A DNA stretch of 28,720 nt from JBCCFW01 sp039029535 (GTDB lineage: Bacteria > Acidobacteriota > JBCCFW01): contig JBCCFW010000095.1 of assembly GCA_039029535.1 (NCBI GenBank), positions 1 to 28,720 of the forward strand, written 5' to 3'. This document shows positions 1 through 8,422 of this stretch, piece by piece. The position numbers were made by a program, and so were the translations under genes. The notes beneath the pieces are model-generated. The model did no database searches. It saw only the letters and a program-made list of their open reading frames with translations, and was not told the origin of the DNA. How positions within the stretch are numbered: position 1 is the stretch's first letter; each line of letters starts with the position of its first letter.

Positions 1-51
1 ACTCGAGGCTTGGGCGGGTCCGCTGCTGGAAGAGCTGATCGTCGGCTGACT

Positions 52-2772
52 TCACGGACCGAGACAGTTCGGACGGTTGCGGGCTCGGATCAGGTAGTAC
101 CGGCTGACGGCAGGCATCAGGATCGTCAGCCCCGGGTCTCCGGGTCCCGTGCTGACGTCACGCTCCACCGCCGAGACGAAGTCCGGGGAAGACGACGCGA
201 AGAGAACGTGCTCGTCGGGGGCAGGCTCGGCACCGTCGGTCCAGGTGAAGCGAAGCCCTGAGCCTTCGCGACGCACCCGAAGCTCCCCGACCTGCGCTGG
301 CGGCGCGCAGCTCACGGTCACCGCCACGGTCGCTGGCGTGGGATCGGCACGACCGGTGGCGTCGCGAGCGAGGAGGGTGACGGTGAACACTCCCGCCTCG
401 TCGAAAGTCACGACGTGAGGCCCGCCGCCCGCCGCCGCCGGCGCCGCCTGGTCGAAGTCCCAGCGAAGAGTCACCTCGTCGGCATCGGGATCGTCGGCCT
501 CCCCACGGAAGGTCGCACTCTCTCCGATGAAGAGAGCCAGCTCGCCCGCCGGCTCCTCGATCCGTCCGTCCGGCGGGTGATAGATCGCGTCCACGCCCGA
601 ACAGGTGACGCTCCCACGGTCGGCGGTCATCGTCGCGAAGTCGCGTTCCCAGTCGTCGCAAAGCCCGGCCACGGTCGCCGCATCGGCGGTCGGGTCCTCG
701 CCGGAGCGCACCACGAGAACCATCGGGACGAAGAAGTCCGTGGGACTGTCAGCGTCACTGGGAGCCCGAGGACCCTCGGCCGCAATCAAGTCGTCCACCC
801 CGAAGTCGACCCGTGTCGCGCTCACGGTCGTGTCCGGATCGGGCCAACCCGCGAGTCGCTGAGGTGGCGTCATGGCCTGGAGATGGAAGCCGTCGGGGAC
901 CTCGGCAGGTGCCGCCAGGCCCATGAGATAGAGGTCGAGCCAAGAGAAGCCGTACTGGCTCGCGGTCGGTGAGCTGGTGAAGGTCCCGTCGCCGTTGTCG
1001 GTCCAGACCGAGCCGCCCATGCAAGAGGAGTCGGCGGTCGTGACCCAGGACGCCGCCGCCGGCAAGTGCACGCCGGCATGGGGGTGAGAGCTCTGCGGAT
1101 TGAGGACCCGGCTGGGCAGGCCAGGCTGGGCCAGGTGCGCATCGAACAGCCAGCGATGAGCGAGTTCATGACTCAACACGCCCGAGGACTGGGGACTGCC
1201 GGCGTCGTTGAAACGGGAACGGACGTGGTTCGCGTGGATGAAGGCCGGAGTGATCGGATCGAGTAGGGAGCCGCTGCCGATCCCATCGACTCCTGGGTTG
1301 CTCCTGGACGAGTAAGCGTCGGCGCGGAAGGCGATGTCGGTGACGAAGCTCTGAAAGACCGCCAGGGCGTCGATCGAGACGTCGTGCACCATCAGGAAGT
1401 CGTCGAGGATGCGGTCCTCGACGAGGGTCGGCAGCGTGAAGGCTTCGACGATCGGCAGGCTCAACACGTCGCCGGACGACGACGAGAGGTCCACCATGAG
1501 CGGCGCTCTGGCCGGCGGAAGGTCGAGCGCGAAGCTCACGCGGTCGGCGACGTGGGTCTCCTGGCTCTCCGGGTCCTGCCAGCCCGTCGCGAGCTCGAGG
1601 TCGAGTCGCGTGACCGAGTCCGGGAGGTCCGACCGGAGGAACAGCAGACGAAGACGATCGCCGAGATCCTCGAGCTCGAGCTCACGGTGGGCGACCCAGT
1701 ACCGGCTCCACCAGGAACGGTGACGAAGAAGCAGGTCTCCGGTGACCGCGTCTCGCAAGGTGAGCTCGTGGATGAGCCAGGTGTCGGTGGAGGGGCGAGT
1801 CTCCGAGGTGCGGAGCTCGACCACGACGACCTCCTCGTCCGGAACGTGCGTGACGACGGCGCTGAGGATCTCGAGGGACGCGGCGTGCGGCGCGGTGGCA
1901 ACGACGTCATCGACGAGATCGGCCTGCAACCCGAACGCGCTCTCTTCGGCCCAGAGAGAGTCGAGCGACTCCGGCGTGATGAGCACGGCCGAGCCGTGAT
2001 CACGCGAGGCCTCGAGATAGGAGAAGTCCACTTGCCCGCTCGCGTGCAACACGGCCTGCACTTGGAGGGGCCAGGCACTCTCACCCGTCGTCCAGGTGAT
2101 GACGACTCGATCGCTCGAGAGCGCGGCGCTGCAGTCCCAGCCGTACAAGTTCAGGCCCTGCTGGAAGGGCGACAGGCGGGGCGTGCGGTCGAGTAGGTGA
2201 CTGGTCGCCTGCAACTGATGTTGGCCCGGGAACGGCGGCGGTCGTTCGAAGGCGATCTCGAGCGCGGTGGTGAGGTAGAGCCGCGTGTAGCTGACGCCGC
2301 CGAAAGGGAAGGCGAAGTCGGGCAGGTCCAGGACCACGGTTGCGTGTGAGAAGCCTCCGACGAAGACCGGCATGCCCGGGCTGGCGTCCCATGCGAGATC
2401 GGAGTTGGTCAACGTGTAGCCGTCGAGGCCGGGGACGAAGCTCAACGTTCGTCCGACCAGGTCGAGCGGTCGATCCCGCCAGGCGTGGGCGCCGTCGTTC
2501 TCCAGCACCGCCACCCCGTCGATCAGGGTGAAGGGCGACGGGCCTCCCCGACGACGAACCCGGGAGGCAGGTTCCCGAGAGGGGAGCAACGGCAGGCTGG
2601 CCATGGCGCCGCAGCGATGCGCAGGCCGCGCTCGGGTCGGAGGAGGATCTCGCCCCTCGACCTCGCGGACCGGCAGAGGGGCGGCTGGACCGGCCGCCGC
2701 GAGCAGGGAGCCCAGCAAGCAGGGGATGAGGGTGGAGAGGCTCCAATGAGACAGAACTTGAGGCCGGCGCAT
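52..2772 (-). CDS. Secreted HExxH metallopeptidase-like protein with PKD and Fn3-like C-terminus
   Basis: A 906-aa protein, probably exported and acting outside the cell as a zinc peptidase. The N-terminus (about residues 1-30) is a signal peptide with a hydrophobic core ending in an Ala-rich stretch. A zinc-binding HELAH motif lies at about residues 535-539, followed later by a conserved-looking LDLYLMG segment often seen in secreted metallopeptidases of this type. Residues of about 740-822 form a PKD domain (WDFD and FTVTL motifs). The last ~80 residues are an Fn3-like module ending YYLIRARN, similar in style to the C-terminus of the M64 peptidase at 19108-20685. The start is supported by GGAGG four bases upstream of the ATG. 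The third zinc ligand and substrate are unknown. It is the last gene on this strand before the window edge, and the gene is complete. Confidence 0.85.
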   Translation of the reverse strand: MRRPQVLSHWSLSTLIPCLLGSLLAAAGPAAPLPVREVEGRDPPPTRARPAHRCGAMASLPLLPSREPASRVRRRGGPSPFTLIDGVAVLENDGAHAWRDRPLDLVGRTLSFVPGLDGYTLTNSDLAWDASPGMPVFVGGFSHATVVLDLPDFAFPFGGVSYTRLYLTTALEIAFERPPPFPGQHQLQATSHLLDRTPRLSPFQQGLNLYGWDCSAALSSDRVVITWTTGESAWPLQVQAVLHASGQVDFSYLEASRDHGSAVLITPESLDSLWAEESAFGLQADLVDDVVATAPHAASLEILSAVVTHVPDEEVVVVELRTSETRPSTDTWLIHELTLRDAVTGDLLLRHRSWWSRYWVAHRELELEDLGDRLRLLFLRSDLPDSVTRLDLELATGWQDPESQETHVADRVSFALDLPPARAPLMVDLSSSSGDVLSLPIVEAFTLPTLVEDRILDDFLMVHDVSIDALAVFQSFVTDIAFRADAYSSRSNPGVDGIGSGSLLDPITPAFIHANHVRSRFNDAGSPQSSGVLSHELAHRWLFDAHLAQPGLPSRVLNPQSSHPHAGVHLPAAASWVTTADSSCMGGSVWTDNGDGTFTSSPTASQYGFSWLDLYLMGLAAPAEVPDGFHLQAMTPPQRLAGWPDPDTTVSATRVDFGVDDLIAAEGPRAPSDADSPTDFFVPMVLVVRSGEDPTADAATVAGLCDDWERDFATMTADRGSVTCSGVDAIYHPPDGRIEEPAGELALFIGESATFRGEADDPDADEVTLRWDFDQAAPAAAGGGPHVVTFDEAGVFTVTLLARDATGRADPTPATVAVTVSCAPPAQVGELRVRREGSGLRFTWTDGAEPAPDEHVLFASSSPDFVSAVERDVSTGPGDPGLTILMPAVSRYYLIRARNRPNCLGP

Positions 2773-2927
2773 GACGCCTCCATCGGATCGCCTCGCTCGT
2801 CGGCGGCGCGATCCAGCTGTGACTCACGGTTCTCTCTCTCGAGGGGATGATCGCCTCGCCTGCGCACGAGTCAAGCCTCGGCCAGCCACGGCTCCCCGCG
2901 CGACCGAGATGCGACGTCCGAGGGTCG
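2773..2927. other. Intergenic spacer between secreted protein and LRV-like gene
   Basis: This 155-base spacer separates two minus-strand genes and must hold the promoter of the secreted metallopeptidase-like gene if it is transcribed independently. I see its ribosome binding site (GGAGG) but no convincing -35/-10 pair and no terminator hairpin for the upstream gene. Confidence 0.4.
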
Positions 2928-3557
2928 TCAGCTCGCGCGACGCAGGATCAGCTTCGCGCGGTCGCGCACCCGGCGCGGATGCGCCGACGGACCGGCGATG
3001 ACCAGCAGCTCTCCCCGCGGATAGGTGCACAGCAGGCGGTCGAGCGCCTCGTCCGGCAACGACGGGTTGAAGAGCAAGGCCCGGCGCACGTGACGCAGGC
3101 CCAGCAACGACGGGTCGTCACACAGTCGACTGAGGAAGTCCGTCGGCGCGTCCCGTCGACCGGCGAGCTCGACGATGGCGTCGACCTGCGCGTCGGGACC
3201 GTCGAACAGCGCCAGCCACACGGGTCGCTCCCCCGGCTCCGGACAACCGTCGAGCAGCGCCTGGAGACGTGGGGTCACCTTGCGCCCCGTCAGCTCGACC
3301 TCGAGCCCCGGCGGCTCGCCCGGGAGCTCTCGTCGGATGGTCGCCGGCACGGAGACCCGGCGACGTCGGCTCTCTCTCAGCTCGAGGAGCAGCTCACAAG
3401 CCGTCCCCGGCGCCGGCTCAGTCGCCCCCGCCACGCGGAGGAGGCGCGGCTCCGTCTCGAGCAGGCGCTCGAGGGCGGCTCGTCCGTCCAGACGGACGAG
3501 AAGACGAGGAAGGGTGCTGGCTGGCGACGACACGACGATCTCCCGAAAAAGCGGCAC
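2928..3557 (-). CDS. Hypothetical protein with LRV-like C-terminal half
   Basis: A 209-aa protein of unknown function, without signal peptide or membrane segment, so probably cytoplasmic. Residues of about 45-100 are strand-rich with an RRRR-VSVPATI segment that faintly resembles PilZ-type domains. The C-terminal half contains an NPSLPDEALDRLL element resembling leucine-rich-repeat-variant helices (NPxxPxxxLxxL). The start codon is GTG with only a weak ribosome binding site. It lies 33 bases downstream of the DUF21-CBS gene and is probably co-transcribed with it and gluQRS. Both domain suggestions are from memory of motifs and are weak; the gene itself is credible from its length, its operon position and its codon bias. 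Confidence 0.7.
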   Translation of the reverse strand: MPLFREIVVSSPASTLPRLLVRLDGRAALERLLETEPRLLRVAGATEPAPGTACELLLELRESRRRRVSVPATIRRELPGEPPGLEVELTGRKVTPRLQALLDGCPEPGERPVWLALFDGPDAQVDAIVELAGRRDAPTDFLSRLCDDPSLLGLRHVRRALLFNPSLPDEALDRLLCTYPRGELLVIAGPSAHPRRVRDRAKLILRRAS

Positions 3558-3590
3558 TCAGTCCGTTCTTCGGCGGGAGACGTCGTCAGC

Positions 3591-4784
3591 TCAAGCGTCT
3601 TCCGCGTCGGCCCCCGGGCTCGCCAGGACCGCCGAGTGCTCCTCGGCCAGCCGCCGGAGCCGCTGATCCCGCTGCCGGGCGGCCAGCTCGCGGAGGTCGG
3701 CCACGGGGTCGAGCTCGTCGACGATCTCCGCCCCGACCACCGTCTCGATGACGTCCTCGAGCGTCACCAGCCCGGCCATGCCCCCGTGCTCGTCGACCAC
3801 GATGGCGAGGGGGTCGCGTGCCTCCAGGAAGCCCTGGAGGAGCTGGGGCAGCGGCGTGGTCTCGGGCACCACGCGCACCGGCCGACGCAGGTCGTGGACC
3901 TTCCGGTCGTCTCCAGCGTTGCGCGCCACGGCCTCGAGCAGCTCCCGCATGAGGACGTAGCCGACGACCTCGTCGGGCCCTCCCTCGTGAACGGGGATGC
4001 GGGAGTACTGGGTGACCTGAGGATCGTCGAGGACGCCACGAAGCGGCTGGTCGCCCTCGATGGTGACCGCGACGGTGCGCGGCGTCATGACGTCTTCGGC
4101 GACGACGTCGCGCATGGTCAGCACGCCCTGAAGCAGGCGCGCTTCCTGACCCAGGAGGTTGCCCTCCGTCGTGGCCGCCGCGACCAGGGCCGCGAGCTGC
4201 GCCCGCGAGGTGCCCGGCGTCTCGTGGCTGGCCACCAAGCGCGTGAGGATGCGGGTGACGAAGAGGAACGGCGCGAGCAGCTTGACGAGCAGGGTGAGCG
4301 TCGTCGCGACGAAGCCCACCAGCTTGCCAGCGTGGACCGTGCCGAGGGTCTTGGGGATGATCTCGGTGACGACCAGCACGAGCAGCGTGAGAACCGCCGC
4401 GAAGATCCCCGCGCCGAGGTCGTCGAAGAGCTTGGCCGCCTGTGCGCCAGCCAGCACCGAGCCCACGGTGTGGGCGATGGTGTTGAGGGTGAGGATGGCG
4501 CTGATCGCGTCGTCGATCTGCTCGCGCTGAATCTCGAGCAGCCGCGTGGCGCCGTCGTCGCCCTCACGGGAGCGCTCGAGGAGCATGGGGAGCCGGGCCG
4601 AGAGCAGCACGGCCTCGAGCACCGAGCAGAGGAACGAGGTGGCCAGGGCTCCGGCCACGTAGATGAGGAGCAGCGTCCAGCTGCCCGACCCGACCGCAGC
4701 GGCCGGGTCAGAGGTGACGAGAGCAATCGACGGAGCGTTCATCACCGCGAGCATGGCAGCGGCCGCCGCGCTCAGTCCAGGCAC
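3591..4784 (-). CDS. DUF21-CBS (CNNM/HlyC-CorC family) membrane protein
   Basis: A membrane protein of the CNNM/CorC family, members of which are linked to Mg2+/Co2+ transport. The N-terminal ~190 residues form a DUF21 domain with about four hydrophobic helices (LLLIYVAGALATSFL first, a VLVVTEIIPKTLG turn typical of the family). Two CBS repeats follow at about 215-350, including VMTPR at the first repeat and LVTLEDVIE at the end of the second. At 397 residues the protein ends soon after the CBS pair and lacks the C-terminal CorC/HlyC domain found in longer members. The outer start is a GTG overlapping gluQRS by 13 bases; an ATG at 4742 is an equally reasonable start and would leave a 29-base gap. 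It lies between gluQRS and the LRV-like gene in a probable operon. Confidence 0.85.
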   Translation of the reverse strand: MPGLSAAAAAMLAVMNAPSIALVTSDPAAAVGSGSWTLLLIYVAGALATSFLCSVLEAVLLSARLPMLLERSREGDDGATRLLEIQREQIDDAISAILTLNTIAHTVGSVLAGAQAAKLFDDLGAGIFAAVLTLLVLVVTEIIPKTLGTVHAGKLVGFVATTLTLLVKLLAPFLFVTRILTRLVASHETPGTSRAQLAALVAAATTEGNLLGQEARLLQGVLTMRDVVAEDVMTPRTVAVTIEGDQPLRGVLDDPQVTQYSRIPVHEGGPDEVVGYVLMRELLEAVARNAGDDRKVHDLRRPVRVVPETTPLPQLLQGFLEARDPLAIVVDEHGGMAGLVTLEDVIETVVGAEIVDELDPVADLRELAARQRDQRLRRLAEEHSAVLASPGADAEDA

Positions 4785-5746
4785 TTGCCCACGAGCGCTC
4801 CGAGGCCCTCGGCACGCACCGGCTCGGGCTCCTCCTGCAGGCCGATGAGCCAGGCCGCCCGACCCAACACGGTGGCCGCGTCGTGGCCCCGTTCACGCAA
4901 GACGTCCAGCCCCGTGGCACCGTCGCTCTTGCTGAGCTTGCGCCCGCCGTCGTCGACGATGAGCGGGTGGTGAAGGTGCACCGGCCCCCGGTCGCGGCCC
5001 AGCGCTCGGGCGAGCAGGAGCTGGCGACCGGTGGAGTCGAGGATGTCCCGACCGCGGATGACGAGATCGACGCCCTGGTCCCGGTCGTCGACGACCACCC
5101 CGAGCTGGTAGGTGACCTGTCCCGCCCGGTCGACGAGGAGCAGGTCGCCGCACTGCTCGGAGGGGCGCTGGACTTGCTGCCCGAGGTCGACGGCGGCGTC
5201 CTCGAAGGTCACCTCCTCGTCGGAGAGCCGCAGGCGGCAGCCGCTCTCCGCGTCCACGGTGACGGCGCGGTCGCGGCAGCGTCCGTCGTAGGGCGTCTCG
5301 ACACCCGGCTGCGGAGGATGCCCGGCCGCCTCGAGACGCCGACGCAGCGACGCCCGCGTGCAGGCACAGCGGTAGGTCAGGCCGGCATCGGCCAGCTCGG
5401 CGAGCACCGCATCATGTGCCGATCGCCGGTCGCTCTGACGCAGCTCGTGAGCACCCGCGCGGAACTCGTCGGTGCGACCGCGGTCGGGGACCAGGCCGAG
5501 CCAGTCGAGGTCGTCGAGGAGAGCCGTCTCGTGCTCGGGCCGGAAGCGGCTGCGGTCATGGTCCTCGAGACGGAGCAGCACCGCGCCGCCGGTCGCCCGG
5601 GCAAGCCCCCAGGTCAACGCGGCGTTGGCCACGTGGCCGAGGTGGAGCCGACCGGTGATCGAGGGCGCGAAGCGCGTCACCGGTCGCTCGGGTAGGAGCC
5701 GAGCCGAGAGACGCAAGGGCTGCGCCTGGCGCTGGAGATCGAGCAC
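4772..5746 (-). CDS. gluQ: Glutamyl-Q tRNA(Asp) synthetase
   Basis: GluQRS is a truncated glutamyl-tRNA synthetase paralogue that activates glutamate and attaches it to queuosine at position 34 of tRNA-Asp. The class I signature HLGH is at residues 35-38 and the KMSKS-type loop KLSKS at 270-274. The family zinc site is visible as C127-x-C129 with Y153 and C157. The 324-aa length lacks the anticodon-binding domain of GluRS, as expected. The GTG start at 5746 is preceded, six bases upstream, by TAGCTT (5758-5753), a -10-like element suggesting leaderless translation; a second GTG at 5680 (VTRFAPS) matches where most homologues begin. It overlaps the DUF21-CBS gene. Its substrate is tRNA-Asp(QUC); a tRNA-Asp-like element lies at 23564-23636, but I see no direct link between them. 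Confidence 0.93.
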   Translation of the reverse strand: MLDLQRQAQPLRLSARLLPERPVTRFAPSITGRLHLGHVANAALTWGLARATGGAVLLRLEDHDRSRFRPEHETALLDDLDWLGLVPDRGRTDEFRAGAHELRQSDRRSAHDAVLAELADAGLTYRCACTRASLRRRLEAAGHPPQPGVETPYDGRCRDRAVTVDAESGCRLRLSDEEVTFEDAAVDLGQQVQRPSEQCGDLLLVDRAGQVTYQLGVVVDDRDQGVDLVIRGRDILDSTGRQLLLARALGRDRGPVHLHHPLIVDDGGRKLSKSDGATGLDVLRERGHDAATVLGRAAWLIGLQEEPEPVRAEGLGALVGKCLD

Positions 5747-5752
5747 GACCTC

Positions 5753-5758
5753 AAGCTA
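5753..5758 (-). promoter_or_regulatory. -10-like element TAGCTT for leaderless gluQ
   Basis: TAGCTT on the minus strand fits the TANNNT pattern and ends six bases before the GTG start of gluQ. At this spacing transcription would begin at or near the start codon. No clear -35 element is visible. Confidence 0.4.
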
Positions 5759-5787
5759 GCACGCAGGCTTCGTCGTGGAGCGAGAGC

Positions 5788-6261
5788 TCAGGCGACGACG
5801 TCGAGCCGCGGCGCCGCCGCGGGGGCCGCAGCCTGTCCGTAGGCACGGAGCGCCGCCCCGGAGAGCGCCGACTCGAAGGTGCCGCTGCTCGACTGCTGGT
5901 CGGCCATGGCCGACGCCGTCTCCGCCATGGCCTCGACGGCCGCCAGCGACTCGCGCAGGGCGGTCATGGGCAGCACGCCCGCCGGGGCCGACGCCGGATC
6001 GGCGGACTGGAGCGAGGCCGACTCGGGAGCGGCCGCGCCTTCGAGCGCCGCCGGCTCGGCGGCCTCGCGGAGCGCCTGCACGGCGGCCGAGGCCTCGCGG
6101 AGCCGCTCGGGGCTGACGTCGAGCTGCACGGCCGGAGGCGGGGGCTTGGGGGCCGTCGTCGAACAGCTCTCACAGCCGGCGTGACCGCCACTGAGCTCGC
6201 GCAGCTTGGCGAGGTCGGTGGGGACGAGCTGGAGAACGATGTCGGACGAAACGGCGGCCAT
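5788..6261 (-). CDS. Ala-rich hypothetical protein with CxxC motif
   Basis: A 157-aa protein I do not recognise. It has no signal peptide. Residues 30-33 form a CESC pair within a Gly-rich segment, followed by a proline stretch (about 39-43) and two Ala/Glu-rich helical segments (about 50-75 and 97-115) that could form coiled coils. The C-terminus is low-complexity Ala/Pro. The ATG at 6261 has a GAGGG seven bases upstream and its codon use matches neighbours, so it is probably real. It is transcribed divergently from the GNAT gene with 90 bases between the starts. The CxxC could bind a metal or form a disulfide; nothing in the context says which. Confidence 0.6.
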   Translation of the reverse strand: MAAVSSDIVLQLVPTDLAKLRELSGGHAGCESCSTTAPKPPPPAVQLDVSPERLREASAAVQALREAAEPAALEGAAAPESASLQSADPASAPAGVLPMTALRESLAAVEAMAETASAMADQQSSSGTFESALSGAALRAYGQAAAPAAAPRLDVVA

Positions 6262-6338
6262 GGGAGGACCCTCGATGGTGCCTTTCGGATCGAGCGCTCG
6301 GAACTTGAGGGCTCGAGCGCCGCCGGCCCGGCACGGGC

Positions 6339-6344
6339 TATCGT
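6339..6344 (+). promoter_or_regulatory. -10-like element TATCGT before GNAT gene
   Basis: TATCGT fits TANNNT and lies exactly seven bases before the ATG at 6352, while no ribosome binding site is present. This is the geometry of a leaderless transcript. The -35 region is not recognisable. Confidence 0.45.
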
Positions 6345-6351
6345 GGTCGCC

Positions 6352-6894
6352 ATGACGTCACCACGAATCGAGCTCGTCGACGACTTCCGACTCTCGCCCG
6401 AGGAGCGCGAGGAGATCCGCGTCCTCCTCGCCGAGAGCTTCCCCGAGGAAGACTTCGTCCAGACGCGGACCTACCTCAAGCAGGTCCCCACCCGTCGACT
6501 GCTGGCTCGCGACGGCGACCGGCTCGTGGCCCACGCCGGCGTGGAGCACCGGGTCGTCGGCACCGAGAGCGGAGCGATCCCGATCCTCGGTCTCATCGAG
6601 GTCTGCGTGACGACCTCCGCGCGGGGACAGGGCCTCGGCTCGCACCTGGTGACCTGGACGGAGGAGCTGGCCCGCGAGAACGACATCGAGTTCCTCGTGC
6701 TCTTCGCCGCCGATCATCGGCTCTATGAGCGGCTCGGCTTCCAGCACGAGACCAACGTGCTCCGCTGGGCGATGATCCACGAGCATCAGCTCATCGGTCT
6801 CGACGAGCAGCCCCTCGACGAGCTCATGGTCAAGCCGTTGAGCGATCGTCCCTGGCCCGGCGGCACGATCGACTTGCTCGGGTATCAGTTCTGA
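6352..6894 (+). CDS. GNAT-family N-acetyltransferase
   Basis: A 180-aa GNAT enzyme that would transfer an acetyl group from acetyl-CoA to an unidentified amine. The pyrophosphate-binding motif A (RGQGLG, residues 91-96) follows the conserved beta4 strand IEVCVTTSA, and FAADHRLYERLGF is the usual motif B/C-terminal strand region. The frame is open upstream, but the start at 6352 (MTSPRIEL) is chosen because homologous-looking sequence begins there and a TATCGT element lies seven bases upstream. The DUF4291 gene follows after 16 bases, so the two are probably one transcript. The substrate cannot be inferred. Confidence 0.85.
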   Translation: MTSPRIELVDDFRLSPEEREEIRVLLAESFPEEDFVQTRTYLKQVPTRRLLARDGDRLVAHAGVEHRVVGTESGAIPILGLIEVCVTTSARGQGLGSHLVTWTEELARENDIEFLVLFAADHRLYERLGFQHETNVLRWAMIHEHQLIGLDEQPLDELMVKPLSDRPWPGGTIDLLGYQF

Positions 6895-6910
6895 ACGAGC
6901 TCCGAGATCG

Positions 6911-7507
6911 ATGACAGCCTTGCACGAGATCCGCGCCGATCACGATCGGCAGTCGATCGTGATGTATCAGGCCTACTCGCCTGCCATCGCAGACCCGGCC
7001 TTGGAAGCGCAGCGCTTCGTCGCGCCGTTCTCGTTCCACCGAATGACGTGGATCAAGCCGTCGTTTCTCTGGCTCATGCACCGCAGTCAGTGGGGGCGGA
7101 AGAGCGGTCAGGAACGAACGCTGGCGGTGCGCATCACGCGCTCGGGCTGGGAACGGGCCCTGTCGCTGGGCGTCCTGACACACCCCGAGCCCTCGCTGCA
7201 CCCCGATGCGACAGCGTGGAAGAAGCAACTCGACGCCGCCCACGTTCACGTGCAGTGGGACCCGGAGCGCTCGCTGCGCGGTGCGGCCCTGTCGCGTTAC
7301 AGCATCCAGGTGGGCCTCAGCCGTCACGTCATCAGACAGTTCGTCGACGACTGGATCGTCTCCATCGACGACCTCACGCCGACGGTCGCGAAGATCCGCA
7401 AGCTGCTCGACTCGGGCGAGACGAGCAAGGCGCGACGACTCGTGCCGGCCGAGCGACGCTTCGAGCCGAGTGACCGCGTGAGCTCGCGACGGCTCCTCCT
7501 GTCCTGA
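6911..7507 (+). CDS. DUF4291 family protein
   Basis: A 198-aa cytoplasmic protein of the DUF4291 family, whose biochemical role is unknown to me. The family signature is strong: IRADHDRQSIVMYQAYSP near the N-terminus, then FHRMTWIKPSFLWLMHRS and QERTLAVRITR. The ATG starts 16 bases after the GNAT stop, suggesting co-transcription. The protein is of the usual family length and looks intact. I am confident of the family but not of any function. Confidence 0.9.
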   Translation: MTALHEIRADHDRQSIVMYQAYSPAIADPALEAQRFVAPFSFHRMTWIKPSFLWLMHRSQWGRKSGQERTLAVRITRSGWERALSLGVLTHPEPSLHPDATAWKKQLDAAHVHVQWDPERSLRGAALSRYSIQVGLSRHVIRQFVDDWIVSIDDLTPTVAKIRKLLDSGETSKARRLVPAERRFEPSDRVSSRRLLLS

Positions 7508-7578
7508 GCTCGGCGCCGCCGGTGCAAGCACTCTCAGAGCACTTTCCACGGTCCCTAGCCACCTAAGGAACGCTCGAT

Positions 7579-7584
7579 TAGCCT
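7579..7584 (+). promoter_or_regulatory. -10-like element TAGCCT before alpha/beta hydrolase
   Basis: TAGCCT fits TANNNT and ends seven bases before the ATG at 7592, again without a clear ribosome binding site, as at the GNAT gene. It probably initiates a leaderless mRNA for the three-gene cassette downstream. Confidence 0.4.
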
Positions 7585-7591
7585 GAATGGG

Positions 7592-8422
7592 ATGACTCAG
7601 ACCCATCTCTCACCCCGAGATCTCCCCCGCGGCGACGGCAGCGACGACGCCGTCGGTCGCGCCCTCTGGGCCGTCGAGCCCGACGGCCGACTCGTCGTGT
7701 TCGTCCACGGTTTCGGCGGCTCGTCCACGTCGACCTGGGTGCAGTTCCCGTCGCTCTTTCCGCAGCGAGACGAGTGCGGGAACGCCGACGCGCTCTTCTA
7801 CGAGTACGACTCGCTCCGCACGCAGACGCTCCTCAACGGCAACCTGCTCTTCCAGTTCCTGGACCGCCTCCTCTCCGGTCCCGCGGCGCTCGCCAACTCG
7901 ACCCTCGCTCCCGAGGTCCAACGCCCGGACGGCTTTCGCTACGACCGGGTGGTCCTCGCCGCCCACTCCCTCGGCGCGGTCGTCGCCCGGCAGGCGCTGA
8001 TGGCGGCCCACCGTTCCGAGAGCGAGTGGTTGTCGCGGACGCGTCTGGTCCTCTTCGCTCCGGCCCATCGCGGCGCGCGGGTGCAGGCGCTGGCGATGTC
8101 GGCCCTCACCGGCATCCCCTGGCTCTCCGGCCTGCTCAACTCCGCGTCCTACTTCTACCCACCGCTGGCCGAGCTCGAGCCCGACTCCGACCTGCTGCGC
8201 GAGCTGCAAGACGACACGGAGGCCGCCGTCGCTGCCGGCACCGGTGACCGCCTGCTCGCCAGCCAGGTGGTTCACGGCGCCAAGGACAAGGTCGTCCGGG
8301 CCCTCCCCTTCAGCCAAGACCCCGTCGCCTTGGTCGTCCCCGACCGAGACCACGTCGACGTCTGCAAGCCCTGCCCGGACTTCGCGACCCCGCTCGACGC
8401 CGTGGTGGAGCAGCTCCGATGA
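7592..8422 (+). CDS. Alpha/beta hydrolase (lipase/esterase-like)
   Basis: A 276-aa alpha/beta-hydrolase, probably a cytoplasmic esterase or lipase. The oxyanion-hole motif HGFGG is at 39-43 and the nucleophile elbow AHSLGA places the catalytic serine at residue 116. The late HVDVCKP segment offers a candidate catalytic histidine, and GAKDKVV a candidate acid. There is no signal peptide. The stop overlaps the ATG of the next gene (ATGA, four bases), so translation is probably coupled. It heads a cassette with an unknown 308-aa protein and a SUKH-like zinc-ribbon protein. The substrate is unknown; phospholipid or acyl ester hydrolysis are both possible. Confidence 0.85.
   Translation: MTQTHLSPRDLPRGDGSDDAVGRALWAVEPDGRLVVFVHGFGGSSTSTWVQFPSLFPQRDECGNADALFYEYDSLRTQTLLNGNLLFQFLDRLLSGPAALANSTLAPEVQRPDGFRYDRVVLAAHSLGAVVARQALMAAHRSESEWLSRTRLVLFAPAHRGARVQALAMSALTGIPWLSGLLNSASYFYPPLAELEPDSDLLRELQDDTEAAVAAGTGDRLLASQVVHGAKDKVVRALPFSQDPVALVVPDRDHVDVCKPCPDFATPLDAVVEQLR

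Noticed and set aside
2847..4973. A 708-codon plus-strand open frame
   Set aside because: It is antisense to the LRV-like and DUF21-CBS genes, and its sequence is the Gln/Arg/Glu-rich pattern typical of reversed high-GC genes.
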